A stretch of DNA of 64,000 bases from Cystobasidium ongulense. Taxonomy: Eukaryota; Basidiomycota; Cystobasidiomycetes; Cystobasidiales; Cystobasidiaceae. The stretch is taken from NCBI GenBank assembly GCA_022835595.1, contig BQUP01000001.1:1178001-1242000 (forward strand), written 5' to 3'. The position numbers and the translations under genes were made by a program. How positions within the stretch are numbered: the stretch's first letter is position 1; every line of letters starts with the position of its first letter. The notes beneath the pieces are model-generated. The model had not been told where the DNA came from. It saw nothing but the letters and a program-made list of their open reading frames with translations, and searched no databases. Of this stretch, positions 36,003 through 45,607 are shown piece after piece.

Positions 36003-38016
36003 ATGAATGGCTCCACAAGAGCGGCTCCAGACGACCGGCAATTAGCAGAAGGCCAACGCGTTATGCAAGATAGCAGTCAGATCATAGAGGCAGACACAGC
36101 GGACTACTCAAATATCTCAGAAGTACCTGGGGAGAAGGTGGTCAAGAACGAAGATGTCCTTGCCCTGGAAAGCGCGTCTGTGCCAGACTTTCCTAATGGT
36201 GGTCTACGGGGTAAGTTATTAGCCACCTCAATGCGATCATTGTAAGAGAAGCTGATTCGGTACTGTTATGCAGCATGGCTGACAGTGCTTGGTGGATGGC
36301 TAGTAACTTTTGTGTCGTGGGGGTGAGTGCCCTTTCACTACGATGCGAACAAAAGCCTGCCGGTGGTGAATAGCTGGCGGAGCTAAAGTGTTTACTTCCT
36401 TCAACACAGGTACATATCGTCGTTTGGCGTCTTCCAGTCGTATTATGAGCTCAATCAATTGTCCAATCAGACGGTAAGTATATAATCTGCAGTTATGTCG
36501 ACATCAGCTGACAGTTCTTTCGTAGCCATCCAATATTGCGTGGATAGGATCGCTTCAACTCTTCTTCATTTTCTTCAGTGGCATATTCGTCGGATACGCT
36601 TTCGATGCAGGCTTTCACACTCACATAGTCTTGACAGGATCTACATTATTGGTCCTCGGGTAAGTAATGAGTGTAGATGAGGTATTGGCGTGCGCTTACG
36701 TCGAAGAATTCGGCACAGAACATTCGTGACAGCGGAATGCACGACGATATGGCAATTCGTTCTAGCTCAAGGCGTTTGCGGAGGCATAGGCTGTGGCTTC
36801 ATTTTCTTGCCTGCGACCAGCGTGGCTGCACATTGGTGGACGACCAAGCGGTCCTTGGTTTACGGTATTATCGCAACAGGTAGCTCGGTCGGAGGTGTAC
36901 TCTTCCGTGAGTTGGGCAGCGATTTACTTGCTGTCTCAGATGTCAAAAACTTACACCGTAACATATCACAGCTATCATGTTGAGTCGTCTCTTCCGGACC
37001 GTGGGGTTCAAATGGGCTGTCAGGACGGCTGGGTTCGTAATGTTAGCTTGTCTGATAGCGATCAACATCGTCATGCGACCACGACTAGCACCAAGAAGGC
37101 GTGGCTCGATGCTGGAACCTCGTCATTTCAAAGATCCTGTATTCACCCTGTTCGTGATCGCCATGTCGCTTGTTATGATGGGTACGACTACCTACTCTGC
37201 GCATGTTTTTGCCATTGCAATGACTGACTTCTCGTCGTCGCAGGCCTTTACACGCCGGTCTTCTATATCAGCAGTTATGCTATCGCGAAAGGTGTTGATC
37301 CAGCGCTGGCCTTCTATACGTGAGAATGCAGTATTGCAGGTGTCAGGATTCTGGAAGTGTTCGCTGACACCCTCAAATAGCCTGTCACTCCTGAACGCCA
37401 CTTCAGTCATAGGCAGAATCGTTCCCAACCTCTTCGCCAACAAAATAGGTATGTCCGAGTCATGCAGTATGATGCAATAGAGATAGGCTAAGCTGATTCG
37501 ATGATCTAGGGCCCATGAACATTCTCTACACCGCGTCTATTCTATCTGGTATACTTAGTTTCGTGTGGCTTTCTACTTCATCAGCCGGCGGTATCATTGC
37601 ATTCGGGTGCTTCTACGGTATCACCTCGGGTAGCTTTGTTGCAACAGTGTGAGCTTCTTCAAGACTTTCAGCAAACTTGAGAGAGTATGCCCAACTAATT
37701 TGACCCCTGCCAGACCTGCATGTCTTGCCAATATGACGGCCAATATGAATGAGATCGGTTCGAGAACATCGCTATGCTTTGGTGTGGTGTCATTCTTTGC
37801 GCTATGCGGTACGCCTGTTACAGGCGCTTTACTCAGAGGCACAGACTTTACGCGCTCAGCGTGCTTTTCGGGAGGTGAGCTTGCGGCCCATTCGATACAT
37901 TCCATGTATGAATCTGACTATTCACGTCTGACGCAGCGGTCGTATTGACTGGTTGCGCTTTCGGACTCGTTGCACGGTACTTTCTTGTCAAGAAGTCAGG
38001 GACGTGGAAGGTGTAG
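36003..38016 (+). CDS. MFS transporter, monocarboxylate-porter-like (MCH type), copy 2
   Basis: Tandem paralogue of the gene at 33356, read from ATG 36003 to TAG at 38014-38016 through about ten introns. The acidic N-terminus (EADTADYSNISEVPGEK) differs from copy 1 but the start motif is kept: FPNGGLR, intron in the same codon phase, AWLTVLGGWLVTFVSWG. Further matching blocks are ISSFGVFQSYYELNQ, SNIAWIGSLQLFFIFFSGIF, WQFVLAQGVCGGIGCGFIF, RSLVYGIIATGSSVGGVLFP, the loop RLAPRRRGSMLEPRHFKDP, YTPVFYISSYAIAKGVDP, SLLNATSVIGRIVPNLFANK and MNEIGSRTSLCFGVVSFFAL. Helices and loops align along the whole length, so this is a full copy, not a fragment. The pair has diverged enough that the duplication looks old and the substrates may differ. 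Confidence 0.88.
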
Positions 38017-38214
38017 TCTTGATACCTGTGTATATTAGATTTGGAGCTGGTTAGAAGTATAGATAAAGAGTCAACCATTTGTGAAGAATTGCACGTGACT
38101 GGCAGAAGCCTTGCCGCCTTCTCATCCTGAAGCATCTTCTCAGCTTGAGACAGCCCCAACTGAAGCAAGAGCATTACCACGCCATCTACACAAGCTAAGC
38201 CCGCTAGAAAGTAC

Positions 38215-39231
38215 ATGCTGCTGCCTCAAGACACGCTCGATGCTGGACAAGGCGCAGTCCATGTCGAGCGGGCCTACGCTGGTCGATCAAGCTTCAAGCA
38301 GCTTGCATTCTGCTATCCTCTCAAATTGATGCCCCCTAGGATCTCGGCGAGCGATGCTAAGCTCGGTACTTCAGTGTTGTGCCTTTACATGCTGACTTAT
38401 GGTGAGGAACCGGGAGCAACGCTCGTGTGGTAGAGACAGGAATACTGACGGATTGTTATCATAAAAGGTGGCGGACTAGTTGCGGGAGATACTGTTGACC
38501 TTCAGGTAAAGGTGGACGCAGAATGCCATCTAGTGCTTCTGACTCAAGGCAACACCAAAGTCTTCAAAGATCGCCCGGGTGGCTCGTACCGTGGGCCACA
38601 AGTGCCTGCTAGTCTATCGGGTCTTCAATCCTTATCGAACGGGAACTCGAAGAGCTCTATTTCAACCCGACAGCGAATGAGGGTCAATATACAATCCAAG
38701 GCTTCTTTGTTTCTACTCCCTGCTCCCGTTGCGTGCTTCAAAGACGCTTCCTACTCTCAACATCAAACTTTCAATCTCGAAGATCCCTCTACTTCCTCCC
38801 TCTTACTCTTAGACTGGTTCACTTCGGGAAGACAATCAAGAGGCGAAAATTGGCACTTTGAACGATATAGAAGCCGGAACGAAGTGTTCGTTGGAGGTAA
38901 AACAATCGTAAACGACGTTCTCTTGCTCGAGGGATCAGATTACGGAAAACGGATGGCTCACTTTACGTGCTATTGTAACTTGTTCATATGCGGAGAGCCA
39001 CTCAGATCAGTATCAGAACATTTCAGACATCTGTCACAAGACGAAACCCAATATCAGCAATCGGCCTCCAACAGTCTTATATGGTCATACAGTGAACTCG
39101 AAAAGGGTCAGGCTGCGGTGGTCCGATGCGCTGGAGTTGAGACGGAAATAATAAAGGACTGGCTCGCTGAGCAGCTCAAGTCTCTTGAAGTGCTAGTCGG
39201 AAGAGACATATATAAAGCTGCATTCGTATGA
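38215..39231 (+). CDS. ureD: Urease accessory protein UreD
   Basis: UreD scaffolds apo-urease during nickel insertion together with UreF and UreG in the cytosol. Two exons: 38215-38401 and 38468-39231, about 317 residues, normal for fungal UreD. Seen in order: KQLAFCYPLKLMPPRI, GGGLVAGDTVDLQVKVD across the intron (the conserved GG-x-x-x-GD motif), CHLVLLTQGNTKVFKDRPG, ASLFLLPAPVACFKDASYSQ, LLLLDWFTSGRQSRGENWHF (the conserved W-x-SGR) and NEVFVGGKTIVNDVLLL. The C-terminal region is more variable (VVRCAGVETEIIKDWLAEQL). The start codon was chosen because it directly precedes the first strand and lies in frame; a short alternative frame upstream is not needed. No other urease gene is in the window. 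Convergent with RPB8, 160 bp apart. Confidence 0.92.
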
Positions 39232-39391
39232 GCACGCAAGCTACGGCAAGCCAGGTCATTGGCGAACGAAACACCGCCGTATCGCGAACGATCACGTCGC
39301 ACAGAAAGGCTAGGCGAAGACAACTCGTTACTTGTAATACAACAACTGCTTATGACAACCATGCCAAATGCTCATATCTATGGTGGTATCA

Positions 39392-40154
39392 TTACTTCCG
39401 CGCGAGGAGATAGATATTGTCGCCGACTGTGACATTGGAGACATGTCGATATGCGCCGGTCAAAGCCATCAAGAGTCCTCCGAAGCTCGCATAAGCAGTT
39501 CTGTAGCGTATCAGAGTCAGTGAAACTCCAACGTTGAGAGGATAGTAAGACATGGGGGAGACCTACACTCTTTCTGCTGCCGCTCCATCGAACTTGTAGA
39601 CTTTTCCATACATGACATACTCGTATTCATCTGCCAGGCCCATGCTTTTCCCTGTATCCAGACGCCAGCTTGGTGCAGCAGTTTCTCCATCTCCTTCGTT
39701 AACACCGTTGATTCCATCTGCGGTTGAGTCTGATGTCGTTAAGGAATTGGCAAGGACGAAGGAGAAGGTATCGTTGGGTGCTAAAGGCCACAAGTCCGTG
39801 TTGATCTGGAATATAAATCAGTATGATGAGCTTATTGGCAATTCTTCGCTGATTTAGACATCTCTGCATACATCCAAGGTCAAGTCCATTTCGTGATTTT
39901 CTGATTTGGCATTTATCCGTGAGACTGGCGGAGAACAGTGTCAGCATTCATCGATTCTCACTGCTCGAGAGGTGCATAGTCGCTACCTCTGTCGAATTTC
40001 TTGCCATCACGGTCTACGGCAGACACCTTGAACAGGTCGTCGAAAAGAATGTTCCTATGGAAACGATGAGGACGTTCAGCATCAAGGCTCCAATCTCTTC
40101 AGGGTGTCAGGTCCACCCACGATGATGAGGAAGCCACTGAGTAGAGAGAGACAT
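39392..40154 (-). CDS. RPB8: RNA polymerases I/II/III shared subunit RPB8 (RPABC3)
   Basis: Shared small subunit of all three nuclear RNA polymerases. Read leftward to TAA at 39392-39394. Blocks: NILFDDLFKVSAVDRDGKKF, DRVSRINAKSENHEMDLTLD (across an intron), a short join to INTDLWPLAPNDTFSFVLA, then SWRLDTGKSMGLADEYEYV, MYGKVYKFDG and ASFGGLLMALTGAYRH-SNVTVGDNIYLL. This is the full OB-like fold of RPB8 with the usual family ending. Four introns are seen. The first exon is uncertain: the core exon begins at 40054, and an ATG at 40154 (MSLSTQWLP...) can be joined to it in frame using a GTGG donor near 40116, but this leader does not look like other RPB8 starts. Confidence 0.87.
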
Positions 40155-40467
40155 TGCATAGTCCAGAATTGTTGATTGTAACAGGGTGTCGTGAAGTAGA
40201 GGATGTGGTATCGATAGAGCGAGACAAGTAGAGGCGGCACAGCGATGGAGAAAGACGGCACGCTGAGTAATTCGCATACGACGAGTCTGCTGGAAGACCA
40301 CTCACTGCTGCTACTGCTGTATGTGAGCTGGAAACACAATAGTCAATGTCGAGAAGATTGAGCAGAGGCAGAAAGGCAATCGAAGGAAGAGACCGTGGCA
40401 AAGTTGTGCAACAAGTCGTCGAGCTTCTGTTTCTTCTGGCAACTACAATCACTGCATCTTTCCCAAC

Positions 40468-41068
40468 ATGAGCGCATCACCTTCAATCAACGAGGCACCA
40501 GCTGTAGCCGAAGAAAGGCCAAAGACACTGTCCGCCGAAACTGGAACGAACAAGATCCGACCATGGAAAAATGCAAGAACTGCAAGCACTGCCAATGTTC
40601 AGAAGGCTAAAACCAAAGGACCCAGCAGTGGATGGGCAGCGAGACAGAGCGAGAGACAAAAGGAACAGTCCATCAAGGCGCTCGAGAGGTTGGTTGCATC
40701 CAGGCAGTCGCAACCATATCCAGTCGAAAGTGGCAGCTGATCAGTATACATCTACTATTCTAGGGAAATGAAAGATGAGAAGCAGGCTGCAATTGACCAG
40801 TCAGTTTATACTACCACCTCTGATTGGCGTACCATATAATGTATTCTGACATCCCTCCACAGACGCAAAGCGACCACCAAAGAGCGAAGAGCACGTCTTG
40901 AGGAGAAGCAGCGTCTCGAAGAGGCCGCCAAGCGGGTGCGTTTATAGAGTTGAGCGATGTAGATTTGTAACAATGGCTGATATCCTTACGTGCATGCTCT
41001 AGATGTCCGCAAAGAAGCTACAACGCATGAAGAAGCGTCTTGGACGAAGCAAAAAGGTGGCGCAGTAG
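40468..41068 (+). CDS. CGR1: rRNA-processing protein Cgr1
   Basis: Small basic coiled-coil protein needed for processing of 60S pre-rRNA in the nucleolus. Four exons from ATG 40468 to TAG at 41066-41068; exon 1 is 40468-40688 and the last begins with MSAKKLQRMKKRLGRSKK. Visible parts are a variable N-terminus, the GWAARQSERQKEQSIKALER segment, EMKDEKQAAIDQRKATTKER, RARLEEKQRLEEAAKR and the Lys/Arg-rich end. The run of charged helix with R-x-x-R-K-x-x-x-K-E-R-R pattern and the terminal AKK-L-R-KKR are diagnostic for Cgr1. Length about 125 residues, as in yeasts. Its position a few hundred bases from SDO1 and between two polymerase subunits is probably coincidence. Confidence 0.9.
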
Positions 41069-41246
41069 AAGTAGTTGATGCAAGTAGTTCTGGATTTGAG
41101 AGATTGGAGTATTCTGATAATCTGCAGTTGTTAGGATGGTGTTGTTATATTATCTTTACATTGTTGTGCCACGATAATGGTATTTCAGCCAGCTTTCAGT
41201 TCATCTTCCCTCTTGCCATCCCTCCAACACGTCTGCATCCCCAGCA

Positions 41247-41864
41247 ATGGGCGACTATGACTTCAAGCCCGGCGGAGGCTTGAAGTTCAAAGGTGGTGGT
41301 GGAGACAAGAAGAAGTGGGTGTGGTTGACCATTGCTCGATGATGTACTAGCTGACTGCTATGACCGGTGTTACAGAAAAAAGAAGTCATCGACGAGCGAA
41401 AGCGTGCGCGCACTGGAGAGGACCGGTACAAGTGCTTCTACAGCAGTCAGACACGGCAGTGAAGAGGCTTCAGCAGCTCGAGCAGACAGCGCCGAGCGCG
41501 AAGGGTCAGCTGGAGGTGAAGGAAGCTCAAGCAGGGCTGTAGAGCGGTACGACTCGCCATCAGCCGGCGCAGCAGGCAGCAGCAGCAGCACGAGCAAGAC
41601 ACAGTCTACATCAGCGTATGCCAAGCACATGACCGAGTCAGAGAAGCGGTACGAAGAGGTGCGCAAGAAGAGACTCGCGGAGAAGGTGCGCAAGGAAGCA
41701 AAGAAGAGCCACAAGGACCGGGTGCAGGAGTTTAACACGTACCTGGAGAGGCTATCAGAGCATCACGACTTGCCGAGGGTGAGTGGATGCAGTTGTGGTG
41801 GTGTGCTTGCTGTCCTGTACATCCTTGCTGACGTTCACTACTTGCATAGATTGGACCTGGATAG
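41247..41864 (+). CDS. FAM32A homologue
   Basis: Three exons: 41247-41314, 41376-41778 and 41850-41864, about 161 residues. The N-terminus MGDYDFKPGGGLKFKGGG followed by a Lys cluster, and the C-terminus with TESEKRYEEVRKKRL, KSHKDRVQEFNTYLERLSEH and the final HDLPRIGPG, are the two conserved blocks of FAM32A. Between them lies a Ser/Ala/Glu-rich insert of about 70 residues that is longer than in the animal protein. FAM32A is known in human cells as a component that stabilises the 3' splice site in the catalytic spliceosome; the conserved C-terminal tail enters the active site. A role here is inferred from homology. The last exon encodes only RIGPG-end residues (15 nt with the stop). Confidence 0.88.
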
Positions 41865-42471
41865 CAGTCTTGTGGAATACACCGGTCAAGCCATGGCACA
41901 AGCACCAAGGGAGGGTCAACATCAGATACACATACAGACTGCAATCCATGTACTATATACTCGTTGTTCGTGCTGTCTCAGCGTGTGAATTGTGCTTTTC
42001 ATTCTGCAAACCAAATCGACTTTTCACATCCATTTATTCTACAAACTACAACCCAGCTGCATTGCATGTACGCCCCGCAGTCCATTCAAGCCTGGTGTAG
42101 AAAACAACACACACTTGCCAGTCGCGATGGAGCTGGTCTGGACCACAAGGCGCTGGATTGCTCCATCGCTCTTGGTTCGCCTGCATCTTGAAAGTGCAGA
42201 CTACAAATCCTCTGGTCCTCTAGCGCCCGTACTGCCATGGCAATTGGCAGCAAGTAATTGAATTACTACTGCCAGGCTAGACGAGCGACTCGGAGGACTC
42301 CGTGTAAAGAGGCTGTTTTGACATGGAAAAGAAAGAAGAAAAGAGAGAGGTCTGGAAATCGTCCAGCTTTTTGTAGACTTTTGGAAAAGGCAATCGAGAA
42401 AGTGAAGCTCTTCTTCGTTGTGTAATTACACGATAGTCTGCAGTACATATGATTCAAGACTGACACTCGCG
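41865..42471. other. Intergenic region between FAM32A homologue and ALG1
   Basis: About 600 bp between two genes on the same strand. Short open frames on both strands, including one of 44 codons starting near 42127, show no domain. I see no RNA gene or repeat. Confidence 0.4.
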
Positions 42472-44270
42472 ATGAAGACCATGCCGTTCCTGCTCGCCGG
42501 CCTCGGCTATGCGCTGGGCGCGCTGATTCCACCCCTGCTGCTCGTCCGTAGCTACTGCAGCACCCGGGCTGCGAAGAAACCCAGCAAGAGCATAGCAGTC
42601 ATCGTCCTAGGAGACATTGGAAGAAGCCCTCGCATGATGTACCATGCTCAAAGTCTTGCTCAGTCCGGGTACAAGGTCCTGCTCGTTGGATTTGCTGGTC
42701 AGATATAGTCGACTTGCATGTATATATACCCCCAGCTGACGTAAACACGCAACAGGCACCACAGTGCTGCCTAGTCTCCAGCAGTCGAGCAACGTCCAAG
42801 TCATCCATATTTCCCAACCGCCAGCCTGGATAAGCAAACTTCCTCGAGTTTTGTTCCTCCTTGTCGCCCCGTTCAAGCTTGTCTTTGGTGCGCTCAGTCT
42901 GTTATATACCTTGATATTTCGACTACCCTTCTTCCCAAGGGCTGTCCTGGTACAGGTGTGTCCTCGAACTACAGATCTTAGTATTTGCGGACTAATTTCC
43001 TTTATCCTCGTTGGAAATGTGTCATAGACGCCACCTGCTCTTCCCACTCTGCCAGTAGTGCAACTAGCATGCAAGCTGCAGCAAAGCGACCTCATCATAG
43101 ATTGGCACAATACTGCCTACTCGATATTGGGTATGCGTCTTGGGCAGACTAGCAGGCCTACAATAATTGCAAAGAGGTGCGAAGCCTCCACTCGCAGGAT
43201 GGAGCAATCACAGAGTTGAACGCTTCTGCTTGTGTAAACCAGGCTTGAGGGGTTCTTCGGTCGCCATGCACACGCTCACTTGTTCGTGACCGAGAAGATG
43301 CAAGAAACCCTGAGCAACATGTGGAATTTAGCGTGAGGAACATTCCTTATCTATTATCGACCTGCCTTGAATACTATCTAGCTTACACCGGATCTGGCAT
43401 TCCTTAGAGGAATCAAGCGGACATTCGCAGATCACCCTCAAGAGCTGAACAATCCTCTCAACGCCAGTCAGATACATTCCCTCTTCTCTCGACTACCAAT
43501 TGGAAAGAACCCAACTTTGCGAGGTTTTGCAGAGATTTACGAAATGACCTCTACTCTCTTTACGCATCGTGAGAAGAATGGTGTCCCTGATTATAACGGT
43601 ACAGAGATCATCTTAACTCCGAATAGACCTGCCTTGGTAGTCAGTAGTACCTCTTGGACAGCAGACGAAGATTTCAGCATTTTATTACAAGCCTTGGACG
43701 CCTACGATAATGCAGCTGATAAAGTCACGAGTAATCTATCGAAGATCATTGTGTTAATAACGGGCAAGGGACCCCTTAAGCAATCGTTCGAAGAAGAAGT
43801 CGCAAAGAGGGAAAGACAGTGGAAATATGTCAGATGTAAAACTGCTTGGTTGGAAAGTGAAGATTATCCAAGACTTTTACGAGCTGCGGATTTGGGAGTT
43901 AGTCTTCATTCGAGCTCGTCTGGCTTGGATTTCCCGATGAAGATTGTAGATATGCTCGGTGCAGGACTGCGTGTCCTCGCTTTAGACTTTGCTTGGTAAG
44001 GACTCCTTTGCCGGCTACATATACTGCCTGCTAACGCAATGTGCTGTCAGTGTACATGAAGGTCTACAAGAAGGTGTCGATGGTCGAGTCTTCCGAAGTG
44101 CCGACGAGTTGACGAATCAGCTCATAGAGGAACTCCAAGGCTTTTCAGGATCCCCTGCGAGGATCAGTGATGGATCATCGAGAAACAATTCTCGACGAAT
44201 ATGGCAGGAAGCATGGGCGGAGACTGTTCTGCCCATTGTGGAAAAGTGCTGCGCGGATCGTACATCATAG
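42472..44270 (+). CDS. ALG1: ALG1, chitobiosyldiphosphodolichol beta-mannosyltransferase
   Basis: Adds the first mannose to the lipid-linked N-glycan precursor on the cytosolic face of the ER (GT33). Read from ATG 42472 to stop 44268-44270 with about five introns. Visible: an N-terminal membrane anchor ([20 protein letters not shown]), [20 protein letters not shown] and [11 protein letters not shown], a second hydrophobic part ([20 protein letters not shown]), [14 protein letters not shown] (conserved WHN), the [18 protein letters not shown] block, a segment with [39 protein letters not shown], and the C-terminal donor-binding region [20 protein letters not shown]. These are the signature blocks of ALG1. 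Downstream, SDO1 is convergent with only about 60 bp between the stops. Confidence 0.94.
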
Positions 44271-44331
44271 CTACATTACTGTAATATTGGTATTTAAATC
44301 AAGAGACATGCTGAAAGATAGGAGGGAACAA

Positions 44332-45342
44332 CTACTCTATCCGCTCATCACCTTCCACCGCTGCGAAACTGAGGGTTTCTACACGCGCGCGATCTTTGCC
44401 TTTAACTTCTTTCTGTAGTAATTCGTTGATGATTCTGAATGAGCCAGGGTCAATAAGAGCGACCTGTAGCAGAGCCATTAGAATCAGTGTATGTTGGTAC
44501 ATCAATCTGTTAAAGGTACACACCAATTCCCACTCTTCACTCCATTCATCCTCTTCGACCTTTTCGACATTCTTCAGAATCTCTTCCTTTAGCCTCTTTC
44601 CATCTTTCGAGGGCATTGTCAAGCGTATACGCATTCTCGCTCTTTGTATAGGTATCGTCTTTGCCTCTTGCAGTAGTTTGATAGCCTCTAGGATCTGATG
44701 ATAGAGAATCGACAAACGGTCAGTAGATATCCTCGACCACAAGCAGGTCACAAATATCTCACCTGACTCTTGACTGCTTTTGTCGGCTGAACATTGAAGT
44801 GGATCTCATTCAAAGCCTTCTCAATCATTGACACTGTATGTGGTCGTTGCGTAGTAGGATCAACGCATCTTTCCGCCACACCTGTCGATATCTCTTTGCG
44901 CAAACTATCGAGTTCAGCTTCTCGTTCTTTCCCTCCTACTTGTAGCTCTCCCTTGTCTAGGATTATCTTTGCTATTTCCGCTACGTCTGTTGTGCCAAAG
45001 GCCTTTTGTAAGTCATCATGCTTTGCTAGTTGACCTTTGCTTGTATTGATCTGTTCAGGCAGGTCAGTAAACGGTCATGCGACCAGTCAAGCTGGCAAGC
45101 GGACGCACAAAGATGCTCTCAATCTGAAGAACTTCGCTGATGTCCTTTTCTACACCAGCTCTCCAGCTCTTGACTGTGTTGGGATACGCTGCAATCTGGT
45201 AGTCTTTGCAAATCAGCATCAACGTGATCGATGGCTCAATGAAGACCTGCTCGCTCACCTCGAAGCGCTTGCCTCCCTTCTTCAGGCGCACTATCGACAC
45301 GTTGGTCAGCTTGATCTGATTCGAAGGCTGGTTGATGGGCAT
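44332..45342 (-). CDS. SDO1: Ribosome maturation protein SDO1 (SBDS)
   Basis: Works with the GTPase Efl1 to release Tif6/eIF6 from the late 60S subunit. Read leftward from ATG 45342 ([20 protein letters not shown]) to TAG at 44332. The three domains are seen: the N-terminal FYSH domain ([49 protein letters not shown]), a helical centre ([60 protein letters not shown]) and the C-terminal ferredoxin-like domain ([37 protein letters not shown]). In most SBDS proteins the start reads ARIFTPTNQIRLTNVAVVRM; here it is shorter at the front but the rest aligns residue by residue. Three to four introns. Confidence 0.94.
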
Positions 45343-45607
45343 CTTGAAGACTGAAAGGCCGTTGCTGGCTGGTCAGAGGCAAAGCTGTCACTTCATCGAA
45401 AGCCTTGCTGAAAAGCAAGTCACCACGTCCAGTTTAAAAGCAAGTCCACCAGGGAGCAGGGCCCATATGATTGTAGAGTGGGGAAACGATTAATTGCAGA
45501 CGAACCAATTACAACGACTAGGGCTGGCTACATTGTGTTATATTTGATGGGGATTGCAAAAAGCCATATATACGAAACGACCGGCAAGCTGTGGAATATG
45601 GCGCAAT

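Noticed and set aside
42126-42260. A 44-codon plus-strand frame between the FAM32A homologue and ALG1
   Set aside because: Too short, no domain and no promoter signal that I can support.
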